A DNA stretch of 13,542 nt from Patescibacteria group bacterium UBA2023 (GTDB taxonomy: Bacteria > Patescibacteriota > Gracilibacteria > BD1-5 > UBA2023), in NCBI GenBank assembly GCA_002335145.1, contig DDBV01000009.1, forward strand, positions 1-13,542, given 5' to 3'. Shown here piece by piece: positions 1-6,392 of the stretch (positions are counted from its first letter, which is position 1; every line of letters begins with the position of its first letter). The translations under genes and the position numbers were made by a program. The notes beneath the pieces were generated by a model. That model saw only the letters and a program-made list of their open reading frames with translations. It did not search any database and had not been told where the DNA came from.

Positions 1-75
1 AGTCGAGCGGAAGCGGCCAAGATCGTGGCCAATGCCGTGCTGTTGCCCACGAACTCTGTAAGCTTGTCTCGATAA
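1..75 (+). CDS. C-terminal end of an unidentified protein (partial)
   Basis: Frame 1 is open from the first base and ends at TAA (73-75), giving a 24-residue tail that ends LLPTNSVSLSR. The composition is protein-like, and the pattern of an EAAKIVANAV helix followed by LLPTNS loosely recalls the end of DegT/DnrJ-type sugar aminotransferases. That resemblance is weak and no catalytic part is inside the window, so no function is assigned. Neither a terminator nor a promoter could be recognised between this stop and the next gene. Confidence 0.45.
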   Translation, partial: SRAEAAKIVANAVLLPTNSVSLSR

Positions 76-154
76 CTACGATACAACAATAACCTTCCTC
101 TCATGCGTGAAGCGGAGAGGAAGATTTCCTCGGAGATTCTCTTTTCAAGATCCT

Positions 155-433
155 ATGAACGCTCTCGAGGTCGCTTCCGGCACCGTCCATGGCATCCCCG
201 AAGACATGCGGATCGCGATTCTTTCGAGTCGCGATCTTGTGGTTCTCTGGAATGGGTTATCGCCCCTTGCCCGAAACGAATGGATCTGCTGGGTAACGAC
301 CGCTAAGAAAGAAGAAACACGGAAAGATCACATTGCACGGCTTGTGGACAATTTGAGAGACGGAAAAAAACGACCATGTTGCTGGCCAGGCTGTCCACAT
401 CGGCGGGAAAGTGCTCAAAAATGGTTCAAGTAG
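155..433 (+). CDS. YdeI/OmpD-associated family-like small protein
   Basis: A 92-residue protein ending at TAG. It carries the signature of the YdeI/OmpD-associated (bacteriocin-protection-like) family: a segment resembling 'vP.dl..aL' (GIPEDMRIAIL), then WNGLSPLARNEWICWV, then the AKKEETR motif and a helix IARLVDNLRDGKKRP. It ends with a Cys-rich CCWPGCPHR segment, which I recall from small CPR members. The biochemical role of the family is not established. ATG at 155 is preferred because the domain begins just after it; a GTG at 107 in the same frame would add 16 basic residues with no domain match. Neither start has a clear Shine-Dalgarno sequence. The gene stands alone, about 80 bases after the preceding stop. 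Confidence 0.7.
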   Translation: MNALEVASGTVHGIPEDMRIAILSSRDLVVLWNGLSPLARNEWICWVTTAKKEETRKDHIARLVDNLRDGKKRPCCWPGCPHRRESAQKWFK

Positions 434-487
434 CATCCGTTCTCCTTCTCGTACATCTCTAGAAGCTCCTTTTCTTCGTAGAAATAC

Positions 488-515
488 TTGGAAAGAATAG
501 AGTTATAGGTATAAA
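488..515 (+). promoter_or_regulatory. sigma70-like promoter of the first Cys-rich zinc protein
   Basis: TTGGAA (488-493), a 16-base spacer, and TATAAA (510-515). The predicted transcript would start near 522 and leave a leader of about 25 nt before the ATG at 547, with no Shine-Dalgarno motif. It lies in the 113-base gap after the YdeI-like gene, in which I see nothing else. Confidence 0.55.
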
Positions 516-546
516 GTATTTTTCACCCGTATCGTCAAGCGAAATA

Positions 547-2259
547 ATGTCCCTGCGTCAGAACGACCCGATCGTAGAAACCCGGACATGTCGGCTCTCC
601 GGTGAGGAATTCTCGGTGTACGCATCGGATCGAGATTTCTATGAGCGAGTTTCGCCCATATGGAATGGGCAGTCATTCACGCTGCCATACCCCACAATCT
701 CTCCCGATGAGCGCGAACGGCGGCGCACGAGCTGGCGCAACGAGCGCAAACTCTATCGTCGAACCTGTGACCTCACAGGCACATTGACCGTCTCGATGTA
801 TTCGCCCGATAACCCGGGTAAGTCCTATGCTGTTGCGGCTTGGCAGAGTGATCGGTGGGATCCGCTCTCCTATGGGCGGGAATTTGATTTCTCTCGGCCG
901 TTCTTCGAGCAGTTCCGTGATCTCTGGCGAGATGTGCCGCATATGGCACTCGCGAATCCGCGCCCCGATCTCCTGGAAAACAGTGACTTCAACAATTACC
1001 TTGACGGTGCGAAAAATGCCTACATGAATATCATGGGGACAGACATCGAGGACTCGTGCTACACCACAGACTCAGCCAAGCTGCGATCTTCACTCGATGC
1101 CTGGTGGAGTTACGGTCTGGAGCGGTGTTATGAATGTCTCAATTGCTTTTCGTTGTACGAATGCATGTACTGTGATGACTGCACTTCGAGTCGATACCTC
1201 TTTTTCTGTAATACTTGCGTGGAATGCACGCACTGCTTCATGTGTGTTGGTCTCCAGCATCGTGAATACTGCATGTTCAACCAACAGCTCTCGAAAGAGG
1301 AATATTTCAAGCGGCTTCTCTCGACTCCGTTCTCCCGAACCCATCTTCTCCGTACAAAGATGGACGCATTTGTCGCCTCATCCAAGCGTCCCGCGACCCA
1401 TTCTCACGGAAACGAACGGTCTACCGGGGATTACATTTACCGATCAAAAGATGTGCGGGATTCGTTCGTTGTGACGGAGTCCCAAAATATGGCGTATGTC
1501 CGAGCTTCTGGGCGGACGGCCGATGTATGGGACGCTTCGTTCGTTTATGATTGAGCCTGAACCGTCCTTGAGTCCGTTGACATTATCGAGAGCAACAAGA
1601 TATTTTTTTGTCTCAACGTGACCGCAAGTTCAAACACGTGGTACTCGTGTGAGCTCGTTTCATGTCACGATGTCTTGGGATGTGTGGGACTCAAGAATCA
1701 GTCGTACTGCATCTTCAATAAATCGTATTCACGCGAAGAGTACGATCGTCTCTGTGCGAAGATTGTGGGACACATGCGTGAAACAGGGGAGTGGGGAGAA
1801 TTCTTTCCATCGGAATATTCGCCGTTCGGATACAATGAATCATCGGCTTCCGAGTATTTTCCCCTCTCTTCGGATGAGGCGCGCTCACGCGGGCTCCCAT
1901 GGAGTGACTATGAGGCTCCGGAGCCAAAAATGGCACGCATTCTCGTGGGGGACAATATTCCACTCGATGCTCGTCTTTCGCCGCCGGACATCCTCGATTG
2001 CGCGATTCGGTGCGAGGTATCCGGCCGACTCTTCCGGTTGGTTGCCATGGAGCTCGATTACTACCGTCGCTTTGCTCTGCCGATACCCCGTCGTCATCCG
2101 GACGTACGCCATCGCGATCGGGTAGCCCGCTGCAATCCCCGCAAACTCTGGGATCGTCCTTGCTCCGCTTGTGGCATGGTTGTGGCTACGAGCTATTCGT
2201 CCGACCGTCCCGAGTTGATTCTCTGTTCGGAATGCTACCGGAAGGAGATTTTCGGATAA
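547..2259 (+). CDS. large Cys-rich zinc-binding protein (CPR family), copy 1, with two in-frame UGA codons
   Basis: Read with UGA as glycine this is one 570-residue frame. The UGA codons are residues 336 and 338 (1552-1554 and 1558-1560), and TAA ends the gene. With the standard code it breaks into two pieces in the same frame. The family is common in CPR genomes, where it is often mislabelled 'caib/baif'; its function is unknown. An N-terminal module ends NERKLYRRTCDLTG. A central Cys-rich stretch (about residues 195-240, C-x2-C repeats) is followed by GLQHREYCMFN and later GLKNQSYCIFN, then a conserved ETGEWGEFFPSEYSPFGYN block. The C-terminal module has RNPRKLW-type wording and a C-x2-C...C-x2-C ribbon. 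Copy 1 has lost most N-terminal ribbon cysteines (CRLS and ISPDE where copy 2 has CKVC and LCPDC). It is a paralogue of the gene at 8913 and exactly the same length. Confidence 0.85.
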
Positions 2260-2304
2260 TCATGATTTCGGTACACTGCCTGGTAAATCATTTCCTCGAT
2301 TGCT

Positions 2305-2757
2305 ATGGATATACTGGGAACTTTGTGGTGAATTAAGGCGATAGCATGGTTCGATGTCTGGAGTATCGAGCACTTGCTCAGCGGTCTTTCCGTTGGTCAT
2401 GCTGTACGTAGAGCAAACCACCGTGCCTACCGAGACAAGCTTGATCTCGCGCCCGAATCGGTTCGCACGAGATATTTTGATGTCATCGTACTCGGATTCG
2501 TGGCATACTTCTGGGAAACGATCGAACACTATCTTGAGACGGGACTTGCAGGATCGTGGGTCGAGTACTGGTTCCATGGGGTCGAATTCTGGGGGAACCG
2601 GATCATTACAGACCCGCTTCTGCTTGTGGCGGGGTACCTCATCGTCCGGCGGTTCCCACGACTCGTTGTGCCTGCTCGGATCTGTTCCGTGATCTGGCTC
2701 TTGGTTCATGTCGTTATCTTTCCTCATTCCATGTATTTGCACGAGATATTCTCGTAG
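2305..2757 (+). CDS. small integral membrane protein with an in-frame UGA at codon 9
   Basis: A 150-residue protein starting at ATG 2305 and ending at TAG. It begins MDILGTLW, UGA (2329-2331), IKAIAWFDVWSIEHLLSG. With the standard code the frame would have to begin downstream at a TTG inside this helix, cutting off the WSIEH motif, so the UGA-as-Gly start is much more natural. About four hydrophobic helices are visible: residues ~5-35, ~57-75, ~105-122 and ~128-145. Polar residues within or beside them recur as WSIEHLLSGLSVG, FWETIEHY and IITDPLL; Glu/His/Asp clusters of this sort can bind metal or act catalytically, but that is inference. I recall similar anonymous CPR membrane proteins but can name no function. 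It lies 45 bases after copy 1 in the same direction and may be co-transcribed. Confidence 0.72.
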
Positions 2758-2824
2758 AATTCCGTCCTTTCCGAGAGGCAACGTACTCGGATCTATCGGA
2801 TTTTGCAGTGCGGTTTTTCTTTCC

Positions 2825-2852
2825 TTGACTTGCCATCCTGAATAGATATATT
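2825..2852 (+). promoter_or_regulatory. sigma70-like promoter of the TraG/VirD4-like ATPase
   Basis: TTGACT (2825-2830), a 16-base spacer, and TATATT (2847-2852). Both boxes are one mismatch from consensus. The leader to ATG 2884 would be about 25 nt and has no Shine-Dalgarno motif. Confidence 0.6.
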
Positions 2853-2883
2853 TCTCATATCGTACTCACGTCCGTCAAATTCA

Positions 2884-5124
2884 ATGACCCGGTCGAGTCT
2901 CATTAAGATCTATCACTCCTACGATCGGTCGTGGACGGCATTTGCTGATTTCCTCGCATCGCTCGGAAAAACTCTCGATGAGCGACGAGTCTCCTTCGGG
3001 CTGCACTACCGTCGTGGCGAGGTCTTCTTTTCCGCCTCGGCAAATGAAGAGACATATCCAGTCTTCGAGACGCAATTCTACTCCGCTTTCGGTGATTTCC
3101 AGCTCTGCGAGGCCTCGGAGGATCTCGCACAATTCGATCCTGAGACGAGCGTTGTTGCGGATATTTCGCTTGAGAACGGGTGGTTCTTCCCATTCGCTTC
3201 GGTCAAGCCGGAGGATGAGAATAATTTTATTTTCAACGTATTCCGAACGGTCGAGAATTTCGATGCCGTCAACGATGCCGTGTCGCTTTTCGTGGACGTT
3301 CGTCCCGTTGCGGAGGAAAATATCTGGTTCTATTTGCGGGCGCGTTGGGCGTACTGGGTTTTTCGAATCGGTCTCGGACTCCGGTTTTTCCGCTATATGT
3401 TCAACTTCCGAATCGACCGTGGGTGGAAATCCAAGGGGGACGAGTATTTTCGTGCGAAACTCTCCGAAGAGCTCTTCGAGACGCGGGTGCGCCTGGCGGT
3501 TCGTAGTCGTAGTCGTGAGGAGGCCCTCGGGAAAGCCCACGCTCTTTTCAATAATTGGAACGCGTTTAAGGATTACCCCCTCAATCAGTTTTCCCTCGCC
3601 GTACGGCGTATCTCCGATGGCAACGCGCTTTCGGCTCGTGCCACGGCCAATATGTTCACAGCGGGGGAGCTCGCTTCGTTTTTCCATTTTCCCAAAGCCA
3701 AGGGGGAAACATCTCTTCTCAAGGTAAAATCCCGGAAACTCGCTGTCCCGATCGGTACCAAAACATTGCCATATACGAGAAACAATGCCGGCGAGATTCT
3801 CCCCATTCTCGATGAGCCGGGCGTCAATGCTCTCGGGATCGCTGACTATCGTTCCACGCGCGTGCCCATCGGCATCTACGATGAGGACCGCCTGCGGCAC
3901 ATGTACGTTATCGGCAAGACCGGAGTGGGGAAATCCAAATTCATGCTCAACCTCATGCGCGGCGATATCGCGGGTGGTCGGGGATTCGGCGTCATCGATC
4001 CGCACGGCGATCTGGTGGAGGAGATCATGATGCACATGACCGAGGACCGACTCAAGGACCTCGTCATCTTCGATCCAACTGACGAACAGTATCCATTCTG
4101 CTTTAATCCCCTCGACGTCTCGCCTACGGAGTCCAAGCAGATTCTCGCGAAGGGATTCATCGATATCTTCCGCAAATACTTCGCCGCCAACTGGAACCCC
4201 CGTCTGGAGCACATGCTCCGCATGGTCTTCCTCGCGCTGCTCGACCGGCCGGGATCCACGCTTTTCGATATCGTGCGAGCACTCACGGACAAGAATTTTC
4301 GCTATGAGATGATCCCCACCATCTCCGACGACGTGGTCCGTAACTTCTGGACCAATGAGTTCGCGGGGTGGTCGGCCCAATTCAATACCGAGGCGATCAT
4401 GCCGATCCTCAACAAGGTCGGACAGTTGCTGTCGATCGACATGATCCGCAATATCTTCGCATCCACCGAGAACCGCCTCAACCTCCGCGACGTCATGGAC
4501 TCCGGCAAGATCCTGCTCGTGAAGCTGCCGAAGGGACGGCTGCAGGAGGAGATCATGGGATTTCTCGGGGCCATGATGGTAACGAAGCTCTACCAAACCG
4601 CCATGGGTCGCCAGTCGGTAGGGGTTAATGACCGCCGGCCGTTCTTCCTCTACATCGACGAGTTCCAGAATTTCGCTACCGACACGTTCAACGAGATCCT
4701 CTCCGAGGCCCGCAAATACGGGCTCGGACTCACGGTCGCTCACCAGTTTCTGAAGCAGGTCCCCGACAACATCTCCGACTCGCTCTTCGGAAACGTCGGA
4801 TCCATCGTAAGCTTCCGCGTATCCTCGGAGGATGCCTCCGTCATGAGTCGGCATTTTGAGCCATTCGTGGGAGCCTACGATCTCGCCAATCTCAACGCCC
4901 GCGAGTTCTACGCGAAGATGCTCGTGAAGGGGCAGGTGAAAGATCCGCTGAGCCTGCGGACGGTCTATACGCCTGATACGCCCATCCATCGCGGCGGAGT
5001 GGAGTATCTCTACCGGCTCTCCCGCGCCAAGTACTGCCGCTCTCTCGCCGAGGCGAAGGCGAAGGTGGAGGAGCAAAAGGACATTATCGAGACGCTTGAG
5101 TCGTTCTCGGAGCCGCTGCTGTAA
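2884..5124 (+). CDS. TraG/VirD4-like (type IV secretion coupling-protein type) ATPase
   Basis: A 746-residue protein ending at TAA. The first ~300 residues are a family-specific N-terminal region. An AAA/FtsK-HerA-like ATPase core follows, with Walker A IGKTGVGKS at residues 343-351, DPHGD at 372-376, and Walker B FFLYIDEFQNF at 587-597. The sensor/TraM-recognition-like region reads VAHQFLKQVPDNISDSLFGN, followed by SFRVSSEDASVMSRHF. This ATPase family is widespread in CPR genomes, usually without a full conjugation operon, as here. Known relatives couple ATP hydrolysis to DNA or protein transfer at the membrane, but no strong membrane helix is evident in the N-terminus, so location is uncertain. 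There is no UGA codon in the whole frame. The gene has its own promoter and terminator and looks monocistronic. Confidence 0.85.
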   Translation: MTRSSLIKIYHSYDRSWTAFADFLASLGKTLDERRVSFGLHYRRGEVFFSASANEETYPVFETQFYSAFGDFQLCEASEDLAQFDPETSVVADISLENGWFFPFASVKPEDENNFIFNVFRTVENFDAVNDAVSLFVDVRPVAEENIWFYLRARWAYWVFRIGLGLRFFRYMFNFRIDRGWKSKGDEYFRAKLSEELFETRVRLAVRSRSREEALGKAHALFNNWNAFKDYPLNQFSLAVRRISDGNALSARATANMFTAGELASFFHFPKAKGETSLLKVKSRKLAVPIGTKTLPYTRNNAGEILPILDEPGVNALGIADYRSTRVPIGIYDEDRLRHMYVIGKTGVGKSKFMLNLMRGDIAGGRGFGVIDPHGDLVEEIMMHMTEDRLKDLVIFDPTDEQYPFCFNPLDVSPTESKQILAKGFIDIFRKYFAANWNPRLEHMLRMVFLALLDRPGSTLFDIVRALTDKNFRYEMIPTISDDVVRNFWTNEFAGWSAQFNTEAIMPILNKVGQLLSIDMIRNIFASTENRLNLRDVMDSGKILLVKLPKGRLQEEIMGFLGAMMVTKLYQTAMGRQSVGVNDRRPFFLYIDEFQNFATDTFNEILSEARKYGLGLTVAHQFLKQVPDNISDSLFGNVGSIVSFRVSSEDASVMSRHFEPFVGAYDLANLNAREFYAKMLVKGQVKDPLSLRTVYTPDTPIHRGGVEYLYRLSRAKYCRSLAEAKAKVEEQKDIIETLESFSEPLL

Positions 5125-5125
5125 G

Positions 5126-5146
5126 TCCCCTGCACGGGGATTTTTT
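5126..5146 (+). terminator. rho-independent terminator of the ATPase gene
   Basis: A 5-bp stem TCCCC/GGGGA with a five-base loop is followed immediately by six T residues. It starts one base after the TAA of the ATPase gene. The T run touches the stop codon of the convergent TfoX-like gene, so the two genes end almost back to back. Confidence 0.75.
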
Positions 5147-5459
5147 ACGCTCCGGCGATCCGTGCGTACTCGGTGAGCCGCTCCCGATCTTCCAATACAT
5201 CGGCCGAGACGCGCCGATAGCGCATGGTACCAATTGTCCCATCCTTGCGCGGATATTCGAACAGAGGCGTATTCATCTCGGAGAGAATCGTAGCGTTTTT
5301 GTCGATCTCGCGCAGATAGAGGTCGCCTCGTGCGATGATGGCGAAGATTCGTCCGTGCGAGTAAAACGATGTGCCGCCAAACATCGGGCGCCATGAGAGT
5401 CATGGTACTTCGCCGAGTTGTTCCAGCACGAAGTCGCGGAAGGGGTCGGGCTTGGGCAT
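5145..5459 (-). CDS. TfoX N-terminal-domain protein with an in-frame UGA at codon 20
   Basis: A 104-residue protein, ATG at 5459-5457 and TAA at 5147-5145. It begins MPKPDPFRDFVLEQLGEVP, then UGA (5402-5400), then LSWRPMFGGTSFYSHGRIF. The R-x-MFGG motif followed by '(Y)xxGxxFA', a DLYL strand, 'F.Y' and a MRYRRVSADVLED tail is the TfoX N-terminal fold in its usual order and length. Relatives usually have a short VLEQL-type helix plus a Gly-rich turn before R-x-MFGG, so glycine at the UGA fits well. The standard code would remove the first helix and start inside MFGG. Single-domain TfoX_N proteins are not proven competence regulators; the function here is unknown. It lies 57 bases downstream of the small membrane gene in the same direction. 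Confidence 0.8.
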
Positions 5460-5516
5460 AAAGGGGGGCGAGAAGATATATCCTAGAGTATACGTCCGGC
5501 GCACCCGGAGGCAAGC

Positions 5517-5753
5517 CTATCCCTCGTACCGGCCGTCCGGATCGCGATGAGGGTAGAGACTCTCCACGAAGTCCCGGGCTGATGGGTCGCGCCGCAGGAG
5601 CTCGGCGGAGAGGAGTCGGGCTCGCTTCGCCTCAGTAGAGAATGATCGAAGGAGAAAACCGAGCCACAGCAGCGATAGCAGCAGCGAGAGAGCGAGCATG
5701 GCGGGTGTGGCCGAGTAGGCGGCGGGCAGGCACCAGAGGGCGGAGTCGGACAT
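5517..5753 (-). CDS. short single-pass membrane protein, unknown function
   Basis: A 78-residue frame ending at TAG. One strong hydrophobic helix (about residues 13-35, rich in Leu) is followed by a basic and acidic tail ending HRDPDGRYEG. The start MSDSALW at 5753 is chosen because a longer version starting at 5819 would overlap the U-run end of structured RNA 1. No Shine-Dalgarno sequence is visible. The gene is not recognised, and there is no homologue in the window. The membrane segment and the positive-inside tail are the main reasons to believe it is real. Confidence 0.5.
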   Translation of the reverse strand: MSDSALWCLPAAYSATPAMLALSLLLSLLWLGFLLRSFSTEAKRARLLSAELLRRDPSARDFVESLYPHRDPDGRYEG

Positions 5754-5790
5754 ACGGCGGGAGTGAGGAGGTAGCGCGGCGCCCGATACG

Positions 5791-5954
5791 AAAAAACGGG
5801 CAACCGTCCAGGTCGCCAAACCACTTATTCGACTCGCATGCTACCGAAGTACCACGGGGAGATCGAAGGACGATTGCCCGCATTCATACTTCGGAAAGAG
5901 CATACGCGAAAATACGCGAAAACGGCGAGTACTCAGGAATAAGTGATTTGGCAC
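5791..5954 (-). ncRNA. structured RNA 1 (pseudoknot-type, tandem copy)
   Basis: On the minus strand a transcript of about 160 nt starts just after a TATACT box and ends in a T6 run (5796-5791). Helices, 5' to 3': A, GCCAAATCACTTATTC with GAATAAGTGGTTTGGC; E, ACTCGC with GCGAGT; C, CCGAAGTA with TACTTCGG, extended by ATGCT with AGCAT. The loop of C contains GGGCAATCGTCC, which pairs with GGACGGTTGCCC placed after helix A and before the T run, giving an interleaved (pseudoknot) order. The non-Watson-Crick position in A and in the loop-tail pairing is G-U only if the minus strand is the RNA (C-A on the other strand), which fixes the strand. The neighbouring copy keeps every helix with different bases. 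I know no named RNA family that matches. Confidence 0.7.
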
Positions 5955-5958
5955 GGGC

Positions 5959-5985
5959 AGTATACTCCGACTTTGATTTTCTCAA
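5959..5985 (-). promoter_or_regulatory. promoter of structured RNA 1
   Basis: On the minus strand there is a TATACT -10 box at 5964-5959, preceded by GTCGGAG (also found before RNA 2). A weak -35 (TTGAGA at 5985-5980) lies 15 bases upstream. Start of transcription is inferred about 6-8 bases beyond the -10, at the base of helix A. Confidence 0.5.
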
Positions 5986-5991
5986 ATCAAA
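5972..5991. other. 8-bp perfect hairpin between the two RNA units
   Basis: TTTGATTT and AAATCAAA with a four-base loop. It overlaps the end of the T run of RNA 2 and the -35 region of RNA 1, so it could affect termination of one unit or promoter use of the other. The role is inferred only from position. Confidence 0.4.
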
Positions 5992-6139
5992 AAACGGGCA
6001 ACCGTCCAGGTCGCCAAACCATGTATCATTACCTTTTCAGTATTTAGAAAAAGCGAATGAGCGGACGATTGCCCATGTTACGTTTCTTCTAAATACAAAA
6101 AATCCGAAAAGGGTAGTAAGCAGATACATGATTTGGCAC
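5989..6139 (-). ncRNA. structured RNA 2 (pseudoknot-type, tandem copy)
   Basis: This minus-strand transcript of about 150 nt has the same architecture as RNA 1. Helix A is TGCCAAATCATGTATC with GATACATGGTTTGGC; E is ACCCTTTTC with GAAAAGGT (one bulged base); C is GTATTTAG with CTAAATAC, continued by further pairs. The apical loop again has GGGCAATCGTCC, and the 3' tail again GGACGGTTGCCC followed by T6. Distal helices differ from RNA 1 on both sides at once, so pairing is preserved while sequence changes. The base of A, the loop and the tail are identical. It has its own promoter and lies downstream of the tRNA-Thr terminator. Confidence 0.7.
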
Positions 6140-6143
6140 CCGT

Positions 6144-6171
6144 AGTATACACCTCCGACTCTTCATTGCAA
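6144..6171 (-). promoter_or_regulatory. promoter of structured RNA 2
   Basis: Minus strand TTGCAA (6171-6166), a 16-base spacer, and TATACT (6149-6144). Both boxes are close to consensus. The GTCGGAG block in the spacer is shared with the promoter of RNA 1. Confidence 0.6.
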
Positions 6172-6176
6172 GCGCG

Positions 6177-6200
6177 AAAAAAATCCCCCGCGAACGGGAG
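6177..6200 (-). terminator. terminator of tRNA-Thr
   Basis: On the minus strand a 6-bp stem CTCCCG/CGGGGG with a UUCG loop is followed by A and seven T residues. It lies 14 bases after the encoded CCA of the tRNA and separates it from structured RNA 2. Confidence 0.8.
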
Positions 6201-6213
6201 AGGAGGATTCGAC

Positions 6214-6289
6214 TGGAGCCACTTATCGGACTTGAACCGATGACCTACGGTTTACGATACCGCCGCTCTACCGACTGAGCTAAAGTGGC
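6214..6289 (-). tRNA. tRNA-Thr (anticodon CGU)
   Basis: A complete minus-strand cloverleaf of 73 nt (6289-6217) plus encoded CCA (6216-6214). The acceptor stem is GCCACTT/AAGTGGC, the D arm GCTCAGTCGGTAGAGC, and the anticodon stem GCGGT/ACCGT around the loop ATCGTAA, giving anticodon CGT for ACG threonine codons. The T arm has the usual GGTTCAAGTCC loop. No tRNA-Gly with anticodon UCA, needed for UGA decoding, occurs in this window. Confidence 0.93.
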
Positions 6290-6351
6290 ACACGCGAAGT
6301 GGGGGGATTGTATCCAGTTTCGCTAGGATTTCAAATTTTTCTCGCGAAGAA

Positions 6352-6374
6352 AAACCCCTCCTACGGAGGGGTTT
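6352..6374 (-). terminator. terminator of the secreted surface protein gene
   Basis: A 10-bp perfect stem AAACCCCTCC/GGAGGGGTTT with a three-base loop. On the minus strand it is followed by TTCTTC after TTTTT, and it lies about 20 bases after the TAG of the gene at 6393. Read from the plus strand the T run is only three, so the minus direction is preferred. Confidence 0.75.
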
Positions 6375-6392
6375 GAAGGAAACTCACAATGA

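Noticed and set aside
1552..1617. Copy 1 as two separate genes (547-1554 and 1618-2259)
   Set aside because: Both pieces are in the same frame, there is no promoter or Shine-Dalgarno signal between them, and copy 2 shows the family protein is one unit of the same total length.
2881..5514. An 877-codon open frame antisense to the ATPase gene
   Set aside because: It runs codon-on-codon opposite a clear ATPase with Walker motifs. It is open because the sense gene avoids TTA, CTA and TCA codons. Its translation is Arg/Glu/His-rich with no domain-like pattern.
5642..6145. A 167-codon plus-strand frame over the structured RNAs
   Set aside because: It contains the same segment twice because it crosses both RNA repeats, and the sequence is explained by RNA helices and terminator runs.
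5791..6150. CRISPR array or integron attC sites
   Set aside because: There are only two units of ~150-165 nt with most internal sequence different, no short regular repeats with spacers, and the paired segments are interleaved rather than nested as in attC.
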